Origin: Symbiodinium natans
Taxonomy: Eukaryota > Sar > Dinophyceae > Suessiales > Symbiodiniaceae
DNA: 64,000 nucleotides
Direction of reading: 5' to 3'
Assembly: GCA_905221605.1 (NCBI GenBank)
Contig: CAJNDS010000459.1
Location: 1 to 64,000 of the forward strand
The position numbers were made by a program, and so were the translations under genes. A model generated the notes under the pieces. The model did not search any database, was not told the origin of the DNA, and saw only the letters and a program-made list of their open reading frames with translations. Positions 9,346-18,495 of this stretch are shown here, one piece after another (the stretch's first letter is position 1; every line of letters starts with the position of its first letter).

Positions 9346-10195
9346 CGTAGGGTCATGCCTGTGTTTGCAGGGCTTGCCTCCTGTGAAAATGCAAAGAGAA
9401 AGTAGAAGAAGTGCCAACATCATGTATGTATATAGGGTATAAGTCTTGTATATCAAACACACATACTGGAGAAGGCATAAGGTGATGCGACAAAATCATC
9501 TGCTGTAAGTCCCGGGGGCGCGAGAATACTGTGAGCAAACATCTCTTTCACTATTCCCTGAGACCGCCAGAAGTTTTTTTTAGATACTTTACGGTTACAT
9601 TTTTGTTTTTCAAGGTGCTTCAGGTGGTTGTGTGCTGTTATATCTTAATATAATGAGGGTTTAGGGTGATTTTGAGTGAAAGACTATGTAGTGAAAGAGG
9701 TACGTACGCCAAAGGTTAAAGGTTTTGTTTAGATACTTTACTGATATGTTTGTGTTTTTCAGGATGTTTCAGGTTGTACGTCTCGTCAGGAGAAACGAGA
9801 AAATATGCTATGGGAACTGTGTTGTCTATTGCAAGTCTCTAAAACGGTGGATCTTTGGGGGGTAGCATATATATATATATGGTAGTGCATATCACAAAGA
9901 CGAAGGTTTAACATCCGTTTGAACTCTGACTCTTGATGTTTTCACTCCTGGTGGTGTGGTAGCAGAGTTACAATATTCACGTTCTTGCTTGCATTGTGTA
10001 TTCCCCTTATATGTATGTGTTGGTGCTAAAATCTGCGTATTCTTTCTTTGTTTGGAAAGAGTTTTGGTCACACACCATCTTGCTTACGAGCATTTAGTTT
10101 GCTTATAAGCAGTGCGGGTGGGGGTGGGGCGCTTAGGCCTGAAATATTTACAAGTATGACAAGCTAGGTTTTTTTGGTGGGGGAACACATATCTA
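9346..10195. other. Unique A+T-richer spacer with a 149-bp-offset duplication
   Basis: Lower G+C than its surroundings and free of telomeric tracts. TAGATACTTTAC followed by a T-rich stretch and TTTCAGG-like sequence occurs at 9581 and again at 9730. The 9353-9538 minus-strand ORF has no recognisable motif. Splice-like T-rich/CAG strings are present but nothing coding could be tied to them. Confidence 0.45.
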
Positions 10196-10289
10196 TACAT
10201 ATATATATATATATGGTCCAGGGCTGCCACGCCCACCCCCCCACCCCCCCTGTATCCCTACCCCCACCCCCCCTCCCGGGGGTTAGGGT

Positions 10290-10700
10290 TTAAGTTTTAA
10301 GGGTTAGGGCCCACCCCCGCGCCCCCCCTGTGGTGTGGGTGTGGTTGTGGGTTCCGGGGTTAAGGTTTAATAACCTCGCGCCCCTCCTGTGGTGTGGGTG
10401 TGGTTGGGGGGTTAGGGTTTAAGGTTTAATACGCCCGCGTCCCCCCTGTGATGTGGGTGTGGTTGGGGCTGCAGGGTTTAAGGTTTAATAACCACGCGCC
10501 CCCCCTGTGGTGTGGGGGCTTCAGGGTTTAAGGTTAAATAACCCCTTTGCTGTGGTGTGGGTGTGGTTGGGGGGTTAGGGTGAAAGGGAAAATACCCCCC
10601 GCCCCCCCCCCCCTCCCCCGCCGTGGTGCGGGCATGGTTGGGACGCCCCCCTTTTTTTTGTGGTGTGGGTGTGGTTGGGGGGTTAGGGGTAATGTTATAT
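10290..10700 (+). repeat. G/C-rich minisatellite, ~58-bp unit
   Basis: CTGTGGTGTGGG-type starts recur at 10329, 10387, 10446, 10505 and 10550, then CCGTGGTGCGGG at 10618 and TTGTGGTGTGGG at 10659. Units carry GTTAGGGTTTAAGGTTTAATA and a C-rich end. ORFs across it, including the 87-codon minus ORF, merely translate the repeat. Confidence 0.8.
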
Positions 10701-10715
10701 ATACCTTTACACACA

Positions 10716-10860
10716 CACATATATATATATATATGTATATATGTATATTTCTACACATATGACTAGGGCTGTGGATCACGGGAGTGACCATCCACATCTA
10801 CACCTGCATCTATATATGTGTTCTCATACTACAACATCTTGGAGCTCTCTGGGGCTTAGG
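10716..10860. other. (CA)n/(TA)n microsatellite and unique spacer
   Basis: A short CA run leads into TA repeats at 10718-10752, then non-repetitive sequence up to the next ITS. Confidence 0.6.
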
Positions 10861-10889
10861 GCATTAGGGCATAAGGGCATGAGGGCATG

Positions 10890-10971
10890 AGGGTTTTAGG
10901 GTTTAGGGTTTAGGGTTTAGGGTTTAGGGTTTAGGGTTTAGGGTTTAGGGTTTAGGGTTTAGGGTTTAGGG
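10890..10971 (+). repeat. ITS, TTTAGGG
   Basis: About eleven near-perfect units, preceded by GGGCATGA/GGGCATTA units that look like diverged heptamers. Confidence 0.92.
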
Positions 10972-11668
10972 AGTCGGACATTGAAGGGTTGAGTCAAGGG
11001 CTTGATGGGTCAAGGCTCATGGGGGCGTAGAATCTTGGGAACTCCCCGGGGTCCTCTCTCTAAGCTGTGTGGTCTTCTTCGGTTTTGGGAGTTGAAGGGC
11101 TCAAGTTTTGGGATCTACCGGCCCCCCTCCCCCCTCCAACCCTAAACCCTAAACCCTAAACACAAAACACAAAACCGAAACCCCCATCTTTCCAAGTCGC
11201 TTGGTAGCCACCATGCGCACCAGCGCGGCAAAGGACATCCTGATGCGACATCCATGCCCCCCCCCCTTCCCCCAAGGTTCGGCTCAGGGCCCAGCGATTT
11301 CAATAGGTTTAGAGCTTTATGGGGTTTAGGGTTTCTAGGGTTTTGTAGGGTTTGTAGGGTTTTTTATGGTATGTAGGGTATGTAGTGTATGTAGGGTTTG
11401 GGGGGGTTTGGGGGGGTATAGGGATCCATGCTCCAACACACGCACCTCTAAGCCCCAAACCCTAAACCCCAAACCCCACACCCTGAACCCTGCTGAAGTT
11501 TTGCAATGAGGCCAGGAACCCTGAACATGTCTACGGCATCGGAGAGTTGAAAGTGCGCTAAACCCTAAACCCTAAACCCGAAATCCGCAATCAGAGCGAC
11601 ACAGAGATGCAGATGGTCAGGGGGACGAGCTGTCGCTTCGGCACGTGCAACCTCAGGCCTGTAACCTT
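10972..11668. other. Spacer with short, degenerate ITS patches
   Basis: Short C-strand patches at 11136-11160 and 11448-11490, and a degenerate G-strand stretch (11320-11410) of TAGGGTTTTG and TATGTAGGG words. No supported gene. Confidence 0.5.
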
Positions 11669-11920
11669 GGGATGTTTCCCCCTTTTCCTAAGGGTCCATG
11701 TACCCAATACTTATATACTTGGGCCCCAAAGTCCCTATATTGGAAGTACTTTAAGGCCCAAGTATTCGGTAGGTACATGGACCCTTAGGGTTACTAACAG
11801 TCCTACATAGGGATTAGAGTGCCCCCTACTATAATCCCTACTCAGGCCCTAACAGTCCTAAATAGGGATTATAGTACCCCCTTTCGAAATCCACATTAAG
11901 GACTAAGGGGGCAACATCCC
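11669..11920. mobile_element. Family A element interrupted by a nested hairpin element
   Basis: Begins GGGATGTTTCCCCCTTTTC (11669-11687) and ends GGGGGCAACATCCC (to 11920), matching family A ends. Between the left end and the usual ACTAACAGTCCT arm sits a second element at 11688-11788. The family A body also has an extra internal copy of the AACAGTCCTANATAGGGATTA arm. Confidence 0.7.
11688..11788. mobile_element. Family G MITE-like element nested in family A
   Basis: 101 bp with perfect 17-bp terminal inverted repeats: CTAAGGGTCCATGTACC at the left and GGTACATGGACCCTTAG at the right. Imperfect complementarity continues inward (ATACTTGGGCC and GGCCCAAGTAT). It inserted after the host element, so it is the younger of the two. 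Confidence 0.75.
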
Positions 11921-11929
11921 AACTGGTAG

Positions 11930-12227
11930 TAGACGTAGACCAAAACTGTTTTTTGGTCACAGCCCTCCGTCAGAGTCGTCGAACGTCACGTGGTTTCCAT
12001 GGTGCCTGCTGTCGTGCTCGGCATCGTTGCCGGCCATGTCTGCATCGTAGTTATTGTAATCAATGGTGTTCGCGTCGTGATGCGGGTGTTGCTGGCGCAG
12101 GGGCCGGCTGCTGCTGGGTGCTGGTGTCGGCGGTGCTGCCGGCGCGTGGCTGCTGGTTCTGCTGTTTCTGGTGGCAGCGCCGACGTCTTCGGAAGCTTCG
12201 TCGCAGCACCAGCCCATTCGTGTTTCA
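11930..12227. other. Unique G+C-rich spacer, overlapping ORFs
   Basis: ORFs of 80-111 codons are open in four frames at once (e.g. 11953-12288 + and 11957-12217 -), as expected of G+C-rich non-coding DNA. No family motif is visible in any. Confidence 0.4.
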
Positions 12228-12327
12228 CATAGGGGTTTCCGACTTTAGGGGTACCTTGTTGGGGGTCCTTACTAAAAGAGAATCATAGGATTTTGGGGGT
12301 CCCCTACTTTCGTAAACCCCCACATAG
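12228..12327. mobile_element. Family B MITE-like element
   Basis: 100 bp. The left end ATAGGGGTTTCCGACTTTAG and right end CTACTTTCGTAAACCCC are imperfect inverted copies, followed inward by GGGGGTCC and GGGGGTCCCC. Related copies at 6646, 24320 and 33711. Confidence 0.75.
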
Positions 12328-12438
12328 CTGCAGGGACTCTGCACCCTGAAGCCCAGGCTTGCCCCTGGAACTCACAGGCCTTCGGATACTCATCTATCAT
12401 GGAGCCTAAGCTTGAGCAAACAAAGCCTTCAACACGTG

Positions 12439-12520
12439 CCCTAAACCCTAAACCCTAAACCCTAAACCCTAAACCCCAAAACCCCAAAAACCCTAAACCC
12501 TAAACCCTAAACCCTAAAAC
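12439..12520 (-). repeat. ITS, CCCTAAA
   Basis: Eleven units with a CCCCAAAA interruption in the centre. Confidence 0.9.
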
Positions 12521-12599
12521 GCCCACAGAGCCCCCGGGGCATCCTCGAGAGGAGTCTCGGAACGAAGGCCTCATGCAGCCTCTCCTCTTGCCAAAAGCT

Positions 12600-12900
12600 G
12601 GGGTTTAGGGTTTAGGGTTTAGGGTTTAGGGTTTAGGGTTTAGGGTTTAGGGTTTAGGGTTTAGGGTTTAGGGTTTAGGGTTTAGGGTTTAGGGTTTAGG
12701 GTTCAGGGTTTAGGGTTTAGGGTTTAGGGTTCGGGGTTTGGGGTTTGGGGTCTCGGTTTAGGGTTTGGGGTTTGGGGTTTACGGTTGCGGGTTTAGGGTT
12801 TAGGCTTTAGGGTTTAGGGTTTACGGTTTGGGATTTGGGGTTTAGGGTTTAGGGCTCACGGTTTGGGGTTTAGGGTTTCGGGTTTCTAGGATTTAGGGCT
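12600..12900 (+). repeat. Long ITS, TTTAGGG grading into variants
   Basis: Begins with about 16 perfect TTTAGGG units, then passes through TTCAGGG, TTTGGGG, CTCGGTT and TTACGGT variants. Purity falls steadily from left to right. Confidence 0.92.
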
Positions 12901-12994
12901 TTTAGGGCTTTGGGCCTCTAGGGCTTCTTGGCCTTGGCTGTCCGGGAGGTTTTCGGCTTTAGGGCCTTCCTGCTCTTCTATGGGGCCGAACGCT

Positions 12995-13087
12995 GAGGGT
13001 TTCGGGTTTAGGGTTTAGGGTTTAGGGTTTAGGGCTTAGGGTTTAGGGTTTAGGGCTTAGGGTTTGAGGGTTTAGGGTTTAGGGTTG
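12995..13087 (+). repeat. ITS, TTTAGGG
   Basis: About twelve units with CTTAGGG variants; the downstream spacer holds further degenerate units. Confidence 0.88.
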
Positions 13088-13309
13088 AGATCAACAAGCC
13101 GCAACCCCCTAAACCCCAAACTCAAGCCCTCGAAACCCAGCCACCCAAGCCTACCTCCCACAAGCCCTACAGCGCTAGACAGACTCTCAACTCCAGACCG
13201 ACCCACCTTGAAACTCTAGACTCTAAACGCTACAAACCCCAAAAGCCTTCAACCCCAAAAGCATAACATAGAACACATTGCGAACCATCAACCGTAAGTT
13301 TCTACAGTG
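13088..13309. other. C-rich spacer of degenerate telomeric words
   Basis: Mostly CCC, AAACC and ACCCC words without regular period; probably decayed ITS. No gene. Confidence 0.45.
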
Positions 13310-13492
13310 CTAAACCGCTAAACCCCTAAACCCTAAGTCCTAAACCCCTACATCTCTAAACTCCCAAACCCCTAAACACCTAAACCCTACACCCCTAAAC
13401 CCCTAACCCCTAAACCCCTAAACCCCTCAACCCCCAAACCCTAAAACCTAACCCCTAAACCCTAACCCTAAACCCTAAACCCCAAACCCTCC
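13310..13492 (-). repeat. ITS, degenerate with 8-mer CCCCTAAA units
   Basis: The unit is often eight bases (CCCCTAAA) rather than seven. Confidence 0.8.
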
Positions 13493-13583
13493 CCGAGATC
13501 TCCTTGTAACTGATGGGCCGCGGGGGATCTCTTGAAAGCTCTTCTTCGAGCATCTGGAACAAAGCACCGGCCTAGGAGAACGT

Positions 13584-13660
13584 TTAGGGTTTAGGGTTTG
13601 GGGTTTAGGGTTTAGGGTTTGGGGTTCAGGGTTGAGGGCTCAGGGGTTTGGGGCTTGAAT
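13584..13660 (+). repeat. ITS, TTTAGGG/TTTGGGG
   Basis: About ten units with TTTGGGG, TTCAGGG and TTGAGGG variants. Confidence 0.85.
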
Positions 13661-13816
13661 GTTCGGGGTTTCAGGGGGTTTGGGGTCTAGGAGATATACT
13701 TCACGTCCCCTAAGTCCAAAGAGCTTGGGACGTACGCATAGGAGCGCCAGCACAGTCATGCTTGGCCTAGGTCCAATTCTTCTTTGCGGGCAGGAGTGTC
13801 AAGCAACTTCATGCTT

Positions 13817-13949
13817 GGAGGCTCATGGTACGTATTCAAATTGTCACTGCGCTTGTAGCCCACTTAAAGTGACTTGTAAGCCCATTAAGTTGGTTATAGG
13901 TACAGTTATAAGTACAGTTATAGTTGGGTAATAAGTACCATGACACTCC
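13817..13949. mobile_element. Family C MITE-like element, full copy
   Basis: 133 bp, bounded by GGAGGCTCATGGTACGTATT and the inverted GGAGTGTCATGGTACTTATT. Internal TATAAGTACAG(T)TATA motifs match the 6941-7074 copy. The ORF 13659-13931 reads through it and is not a gene. Confidence 0.8.
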
Positions 13950-13964
13950 GGTGGTTTAGGGTTT

Positions 13965-14260
13965 AGTACAGACGACAAACAATAACAAGGCCCTCCGGCC
14001 GAAGGCGCCACCCAACGCAAAACCTGATGTTCTCTCGCAAGCTTCTAGACATGACTTTCACAAGGCATCTTTAAAGCAACAGGTCTTTCGCCACGCCGCT
14101 TTGACACCCCGACGTAGAGAATAGCAGCAATGAGCAGGCCCTCTGGCCGAATACGTCCCCCGACGCAAACCTATTTTTTGTCGGATGCAGCTAATTCTAA
14201 TGTCTTTCCCAAGGCATCGGCATCTTCTTAGATGTGACCATGCAGCAAGGCATTTTCACA
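13965..14260. repeat. Diverged ~148-bp tandem duplication
   Basis: GGCCCTCCGGCCGAA (13989) recurs as GGCCCTCTGGCCGAA (14137), each followed by an ACGCAAA-CCT stretch and then CAAGGCATC. Identity is modest, so the duplication is old. Confidence 0.55.
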
Positions 14261-14354
14261 CAGCAAGGCATTTTCATAGGCAAGCTCCATGACCTAAGGA
14301 AGCATGCTAGGTCTCAGTCCGAAAGTACAGCGTTGGATGAAGAAGTGTTTGAAT

Positions 14355-14467
14355 GTGGCTTGGCTTTGGTTCGGCTCTGGTTTGTTTCGCTGCAAGTAGT
14401 GTTTGGGAGGCTTGGGGTGGGCATGTCTGCACACAATTGCGTACAGCTGACGAGTGCTACACCCTAA
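14355..14467 (+). repeat. Dispersed repeat F, copy 1
   Basis: About 110 bp matching, in reverse complement, 52981-53094. Shared blocks include AGTAGTGTTTGGG, CTTGGGGTGGGCATGTCT and CACACAATTGCGTACAGCTG. Both copies end at the same point, GCTACACCCTAA, where telomeric repeats begin. Confidence 0.75.
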
Positions 14468-14518
14468 GTAAAACCAAAGCCCTGAACCCTAAACCCTAAA
14501 CCCCAAACCCTACCCCCC
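14468..14518 (-). repeat. ITS, CCCTAAA, with a C homopolymer
   Basis: A few units lead into a C run (about 14511-14531). A second C run lies at about 14691-14714. Confidence 0.8.
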
Positions 14519-14722
14519 CCCCCCCCCCCCCACCCCCGCCGCCCCAACCCGGCCCCTATAATTACCGCTAAAACTTTGAAACTGCCCACCCACCTGAACC
14601 CCCTCAAACACCAACCCCAAACACAAACGCCAACGAAGCGCCTGAAGAACAAAAAATTGCCTGGCGAACTACCCATTTGTTTTGAGCGCCCCCCCCCCCC
14701 CCCCCCCCCCCCCCACCCCAAA

Positions 14723-14835
14723 TCCCTAAACCCTAATCTCTAAACCCTAAACCCTTAAACCCAAACCCGAAACGCTAAACCCTAAACGCCAAACCCGAAA
14801 CCCTAAACCCCAAACCCCAAACTCCAAACCCCTAC
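14723..14835 (-). repeat. ITS, degenerate CCCTAAA
   Basis: Units with CCCGAAA, CGCTAAA and CCCCAAA variants. The 14464-14721 minus ORF just upstream is poly-Gly plus telomeric frames. Confidence 0.8.
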
Positions 14836-14910
14836 AAACAAAACCATGCCAGGTGGCCTGAGACTCCATCCCAGAGATTCGGGCTCGCTCCTGCAGGGAG
14901 TCTGAGTTTT

Positions 14911-15420
14911 GGTTTAGGGTTCAGGGTTTAGGGTTTAGGGTTTAGGGTCTAGGGTTTAGGGTTTAGGGTTTAGGGTTTAGGGTTTAGGGTTTGGGGTTTA
15001 GGGTTTAGGGTTTAGGGTTTAGGGTTTAGGGTTTAGGGTTTAGGGTTTAGGGTTTAGGGTTTGGGGCTTTAGGGATCCAGGGCTGAGATTGGTAGAGAGT
15101 GTTGGGGTTCAGGGTTGGGTTTGGGGGCTTTAGGGGGATTTCCGGGTTTCTCAAGCTTGCTTGAAAAGAAAAGAGTCCGACCCCAAGGGATCTCCACGCA
15201 AAAGCAGAAGGAGAACCCATAAAAATCGGGATACTGCACCAATCTCAGCCCTGGATCCCTAAAGCGCCAAACCCTAACCCGAAACCCCCAAACCCCAAAC
15301 CCCTAAACCCCTAAACCCTAAACCCTAAACCCTAAACCCTAAACCCTAAACCCTAAACCCTAAACCCTAAACCCTAAACCCTAAACCCTAAACCCTAAAC
15401 CCTAAACCCTAAACCCTAAG
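14911..15420. repeat. ~510-bp fold-back with telomeric arms
   Basis: G-strand tract (14911-15064, ~154 bp), then an inverted-repeat arm at 15065-15093, a 144-bp loop, the inverse arm at 15238-15265, and a C-strand tract (15266-15420, ~155 bp). The arms share GGGATCCAGGGCTGAGATTG and its complement with one or two changes over 28 bp, and the match continues through GGGGCTTT/AAAGCGCC into the telomeric tracts. The symmetry of both unique arms and tract lengths makes this one inverted duplication. Confidence 0.88.
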
Positions 15421-15497
15421 CCTCGGGACAAGCCAGCCGTTCTTGCTTGGCCCAATAGATGGGCCCCATATGGCTATGAACAATTCGAGCCTCTACC

Positions 15498-15628
15498 TTG
15501 GGTTTAGGGTTTAGGGTTTAGGGTTTAGGGTTTAGGGTTTAGGGTTTAGGGTTTAGGGTTTAGGGTTTAGGGTTTAGGGTTTAGGGTTTAGGGTTTAGGG
15601 TTTTAGGGTTTAGGGTTTAGGGTCTTGG
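15498..15628 (+). repeat. Long ITS, TTTAGGG
   Basis: About 18 near-perfect units with one extra T near 15602. Confidence 0.93.
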
Positions 15629-15713
15629 GATGTCCCCTTCACAGTCCCTACTGGGGATGATAATCGGAGGTACTAGAATCCCTCTTCTGGACTGGGAGTA
15701 GAAGGGGAAGAGA
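15627..15713. mobile_element. Divergent family A-like element
   Basis: GGGATGTCCCCTTCACAGTCC at left (partly shown) and the inverse of TTCTCTTCCCCTTCTACTCC at right give a hairpin with family A layout. It begins immediately at the end of the preceding ITS. Confidence 0.45.
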
Positions 15714-16082
15714 AACCCAAAACCAAAAAAGGGGCAAAGGGCACCACTGGGCTACCAAGTATATGCGGGTTTCCGAAATTAGGGTCACCTATAACAATAG
15801 ACAGAAAAATGTATGTATACTGTATATATTTCCCCAACTCAGAAAAACACATCACATCCTGATAGCCGCGGAACTCACGGCAAGAGTAAAGAAAAACCCT
15901 TCATGCTACTTAGAATGTCTGAACAGCAGCTAACTCATCTTCATCACCACAGGGGAAAAAGAACTCGCGGAAACAGTGCGTCCAGCAGCCTTCGACTCCT
16001 GAAAGAAGGTACCACCCCCACCCCCCCCCCCCCCAAAAAAAAAAAAAAACAGCGAGAGAGAGAGAGAGAGAGAAAGAGAGTG
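15714..16082. other. Unique spacer ending in poly-C, poly-A and (GA)n
   Basis: Non-telomeric sequence with a TATA-like run near 15810-15830, then C (to 16034), A (to 16049) and GA (to 16080) low-complexity blocks that directly abut the next ITS. ORFs in both strands include these blocks. Confidence 0.5.
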
Positions 16083-16191
16083 GTTTAGGGTTTAGGGTTT
16101 AGGGTTTAGGGTTTAGGGTTTAGGGTTTAGGGTTTAGGGTTTAGGGTTTAGGGTTTAGGGTTTAGGGTTTAGGGTTTAGGGTTTAGGGTGT
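16083..16191 (+). repeat. Long ITS, TTTAGGG
   Basis: About 15 perfect units following directly on a (GA)n microsatellite. Confidence 0.94.
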
Positions 16192-16415
16192 AGATCTTAG
16201 TGTTGAACTACAGGCTGGGCCTGGAGATAAGGAATGACGAGTTGAAGAAGCTGAGGTCGTGAGAGACGTCGAAGTAGCGATCGCTGCTTGACGTTGGGCG
16301 ACATGACACGCGCCTGCACGGAGGGCAGCGTTTGGGGTGCATAGGGGTTCAGGTTGGGCTTAGGGCTCAAGGTGCTTCTAGGCCCTGTCGCCAAGAAGCC
16401 CAACGTCTGAAATGC

Positions 16416-16490
16416 CTAAACCCTAAACCCTAAACCCTAAACCCTAAACCCTAAACCCTAAACCCTAAACCCTAAACCCCAAACCTTAAG
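16416..16490 (-). repeat. ITS, CCCTAAA
   Basis: Ten near-perfect units. Confidence 0.93.
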
Positions 16491-16595
16491 CTGCATTGGG
16501 TTGAGAGGGCCCGAGAACCTGAAATTTCTGAAACTGAAGGTTCTGAGCGGGGAGGCTCAAAGACCAAAACTCTCTACCAGTCCTCGAAGCTAAGC

Positions 16596-16676
16596 AGTTT
16601 AGGGTTTAGGGTTTAGGGTTTGGGGTTTGGGGTTTAGGGTTTAGGGTTTAGGGTGGGTTTAGGGTTTAGGGGGGAA
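16596..16676 (+). repeat. ITS, TTTAGGG/TTTGGGG
   Basis: About eleven units, two TTTGGGG, with one GGG insertion near 16655. A poly-G run lies downstream at about 16816-16833. Confidence 0.88.
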
Positions 16677-16879
16677 GTCTTGAGGTCTAGCTTGTCCGAA
16701 TTAAGGTGTAGGCGCCACATCCCCATCGACACAGTGCCTCCTCTGCTTTAAGGGCTTTGGGCAGCTCAATTCAGGGTTTAGGGTTTAGGATTTCAATTAC
16801 TTCGGCTTCATAGCGGGGGGGGGGGGGGGGGGGTTAGGGTCCGTCCGGTTTCGGTGTGAGACTTTGGGGCTCGAGGTTG

Positions 16880-17069
16880 GCTTTGGGGTTTGGGGTTTGG
16901 GGTTTGGGGTTTGGGGTTTGGGGTTTGGGGTTTGGGGTTTGCGGTTTGGGGTTTAGGGTTTAGGGTTTAGGGCTTAGGGTCTAGGGTCTAGGGTCTAGGG
17001 TTTAGGGTTTAGGGTTTAGGGTCTAGGGTCTAGGGTTTAGGGTTTAGGGTTTAGGGTTTAGGGTTTAGC
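16880..17069 (+). repeat. Long ITS with segregated variant blocks
   Basis: A block of about nine TTTGGGG units is followed by TTTAGGG, then TCTAGGG triplets, then TTTAGGG again. Variants are clustered, not scattered. Confidence 0.92.
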
Positions 17070-17268
17070 CCCAAACCCGACAAGCCGACTCTAACCCGAA
17101 CCTGGCCTCCCGGCGGTGCGCGATGTGGCAGTAGCCACAGGAAGCATCATGTGAGCAGCGCCCAACTAGAAAAAACGCGCATGGCAGCTGACACAGGTCC
17201 TCAGCACTGGCACATGCCCCTGACATCCATTCAGAGCTGACTGTTTTGGGGGGGCTGCTTGGGAGCTT

Positions 17269-17336
17269 GGGGTTTAGGGTTCAGGGCTTAGGGTTTAGGG
17301 CTTAGGGTTTAGGGTTTAGGGCTTAGGGCTTAGGGC
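17269..17336 (+). repeat. ITS, TTTAGGG/CTTAGGG
   Basis: About nine units in which CTTAGGG and TTTAGGG alternate irregularly. Confidence 0.87.
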
Positions 17337-17860
17337 TACCATGCAATGGGGCCTGGAGGAAGTCTTGGAGGGAGGGATTTAACTCTGACAAGCAGCTGGA
17401 TGGCCAAGGCTTCCAGGATTGCCGCCCTGCGCCGCACCTGCACATAAGTTCTCAGTTGGGAACGATGTACCCGATATCCCCCTATGTATACACACACATA
17501 TATATATATATATATACCCTTCAAGGGCTTATGTAGGGTACCTCATTCCCGATTGGAGGCTTCTCCATACCCACGTTAAGCTCGACAAATCGGCAACGGC
17601 TACCAGTTCTTGCAAACCTTTAAGTAGCAACTGAGAACAATTGAACAATTGAGGGCTTTTGACGTACCAGGGGTTGGGGCGGGCAGGGTTTCGGGCTCAT
17701 GGCACCCCACCCTAGACACAGATCTTGTGGGTTTAACCCCCCGCCCGCCTGGCGCTTCCTCCTCCTCTTCCTCCTCCTCGTCCTCCCCCGCCTCCTCCGC
17801 CTCCGCGTCCTCCCCCGCCTCCTCCGCCTCCTCCGCCTCCGCCTCGTCCTTCTCCTTAGC
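17337..17860. other. Unique spacer with (TA)n and a CCTCCTC-rich tract
   Basis: TA repeats at 17496-17514 and a CCTCCNCCT-type low-complexity tract at 17755-17850. ORFs over the latter give poly-Ser or poly-Glu/Ala and are not taken as genes. Confidence 0.5.
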
Positions 17861-17965
17861 TTTGGAGTAGACCCTGGAAAAAAAAAAGTATATACTTTTT
17901 AGGTATAAGTAGCTATAATAGGAACCCAGCACCAAAAAAAGTATTAAAGTATACTACTCCAAGAC
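17861..17965. mobile_element. Hairpin element, A+T-rich (MITE-like)
   Basis: CTTTGGAGTAG at the left and the inverse CTTGGAGTAG at the right enclose an A+T-rich stretch containing AAAGTATATAC and GTATTAAAGTATAC. Only one copy seen, so the call is tentative. Confidence 0.4.
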
Positions 17966-18033
17966 CCAGTAAACCCTAAACCCTAAACCCTAAACCCTAA
18001 ACCCTGAACCCTAAACCCTAAACCAGACCCAGT
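17962..18033 (-). repeat. ITS flanked by a perfect 9-bp direct repeat
   Basis: AGACCCAGT at 17962-17970 and again at 18025-18033 directly border a CCCTAAA tract of about 54 bp. Confidence 0.75.
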
Positions 18034-18144
18034 GTCGTCATGCAATTCACTGCACGACTGGCTCGATTCCACGAGGCCGGCACGGATGAGGAGACCTGAT
18101 ACGATCTCCTCGAAGCTGAGGGGGCTGGAGGGCTCCAGGGCTCT

Positions 18145-18255
18145 GGGGTTTAGGGTTTAGGGTTTCGGGTTTAGGGTTTAGGGTTTCGGGTTTCGGGTTT
18201 CGGGCTGGGGGTTTCGGGTTTCGAGTTTCGGGTTTCGGGTATCGGGTTTGGGGGT
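18145..18255 (+). repeat. ITS, mixed TTTAGGG and TTTCGGG
   Basis: Starts with TTTAGGG and becomes a block of TTTCGGG variants. Confidence 0.87.
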
Positions 18256-18387
18256 TCTTGGGGACTAAGGTTCTAGGGGTTTAAGGTTCCAGGGCTCAGG
18301 ATTCACGAGAATTTGGGACACGGGCTGGTCAGAAAGTGGATTTAAGGCTCTTGGGAGAACGATCCTGAACCCTTGGCCCTGACACAG

Positions 18388-18495
18388 TTAGGGTTTAGGG
18401 TTTAGGGTTTAGGGTTTAGGCTTTAGGGTTTAGGCTTTAGGGTTTAGGGTTCCGGGTTTAGGGCTTAGGGCTTTGGGTTTAGGGTGTAGGGCATG
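18388..18495 (+). repeat. ITS, TTTAGGG with variants
   Basis: About 14 units, including two CTTTAGGG eight-mers. Confidence 0.88.

Noticed and set aside
9585-9780. T-rich/TTTCAGG strings as 3' splice sites
   Set aside because: No coding sequence follows in any frame, and the two sites are copies from an internal duplication.
11953-12288. 111-codon plus ORF and three overlapping ORFs
   Set aside because: All frames of this G+C-rich stretch are open at once, the peptide is compositionally biased and it runs into a family B hairpin element.
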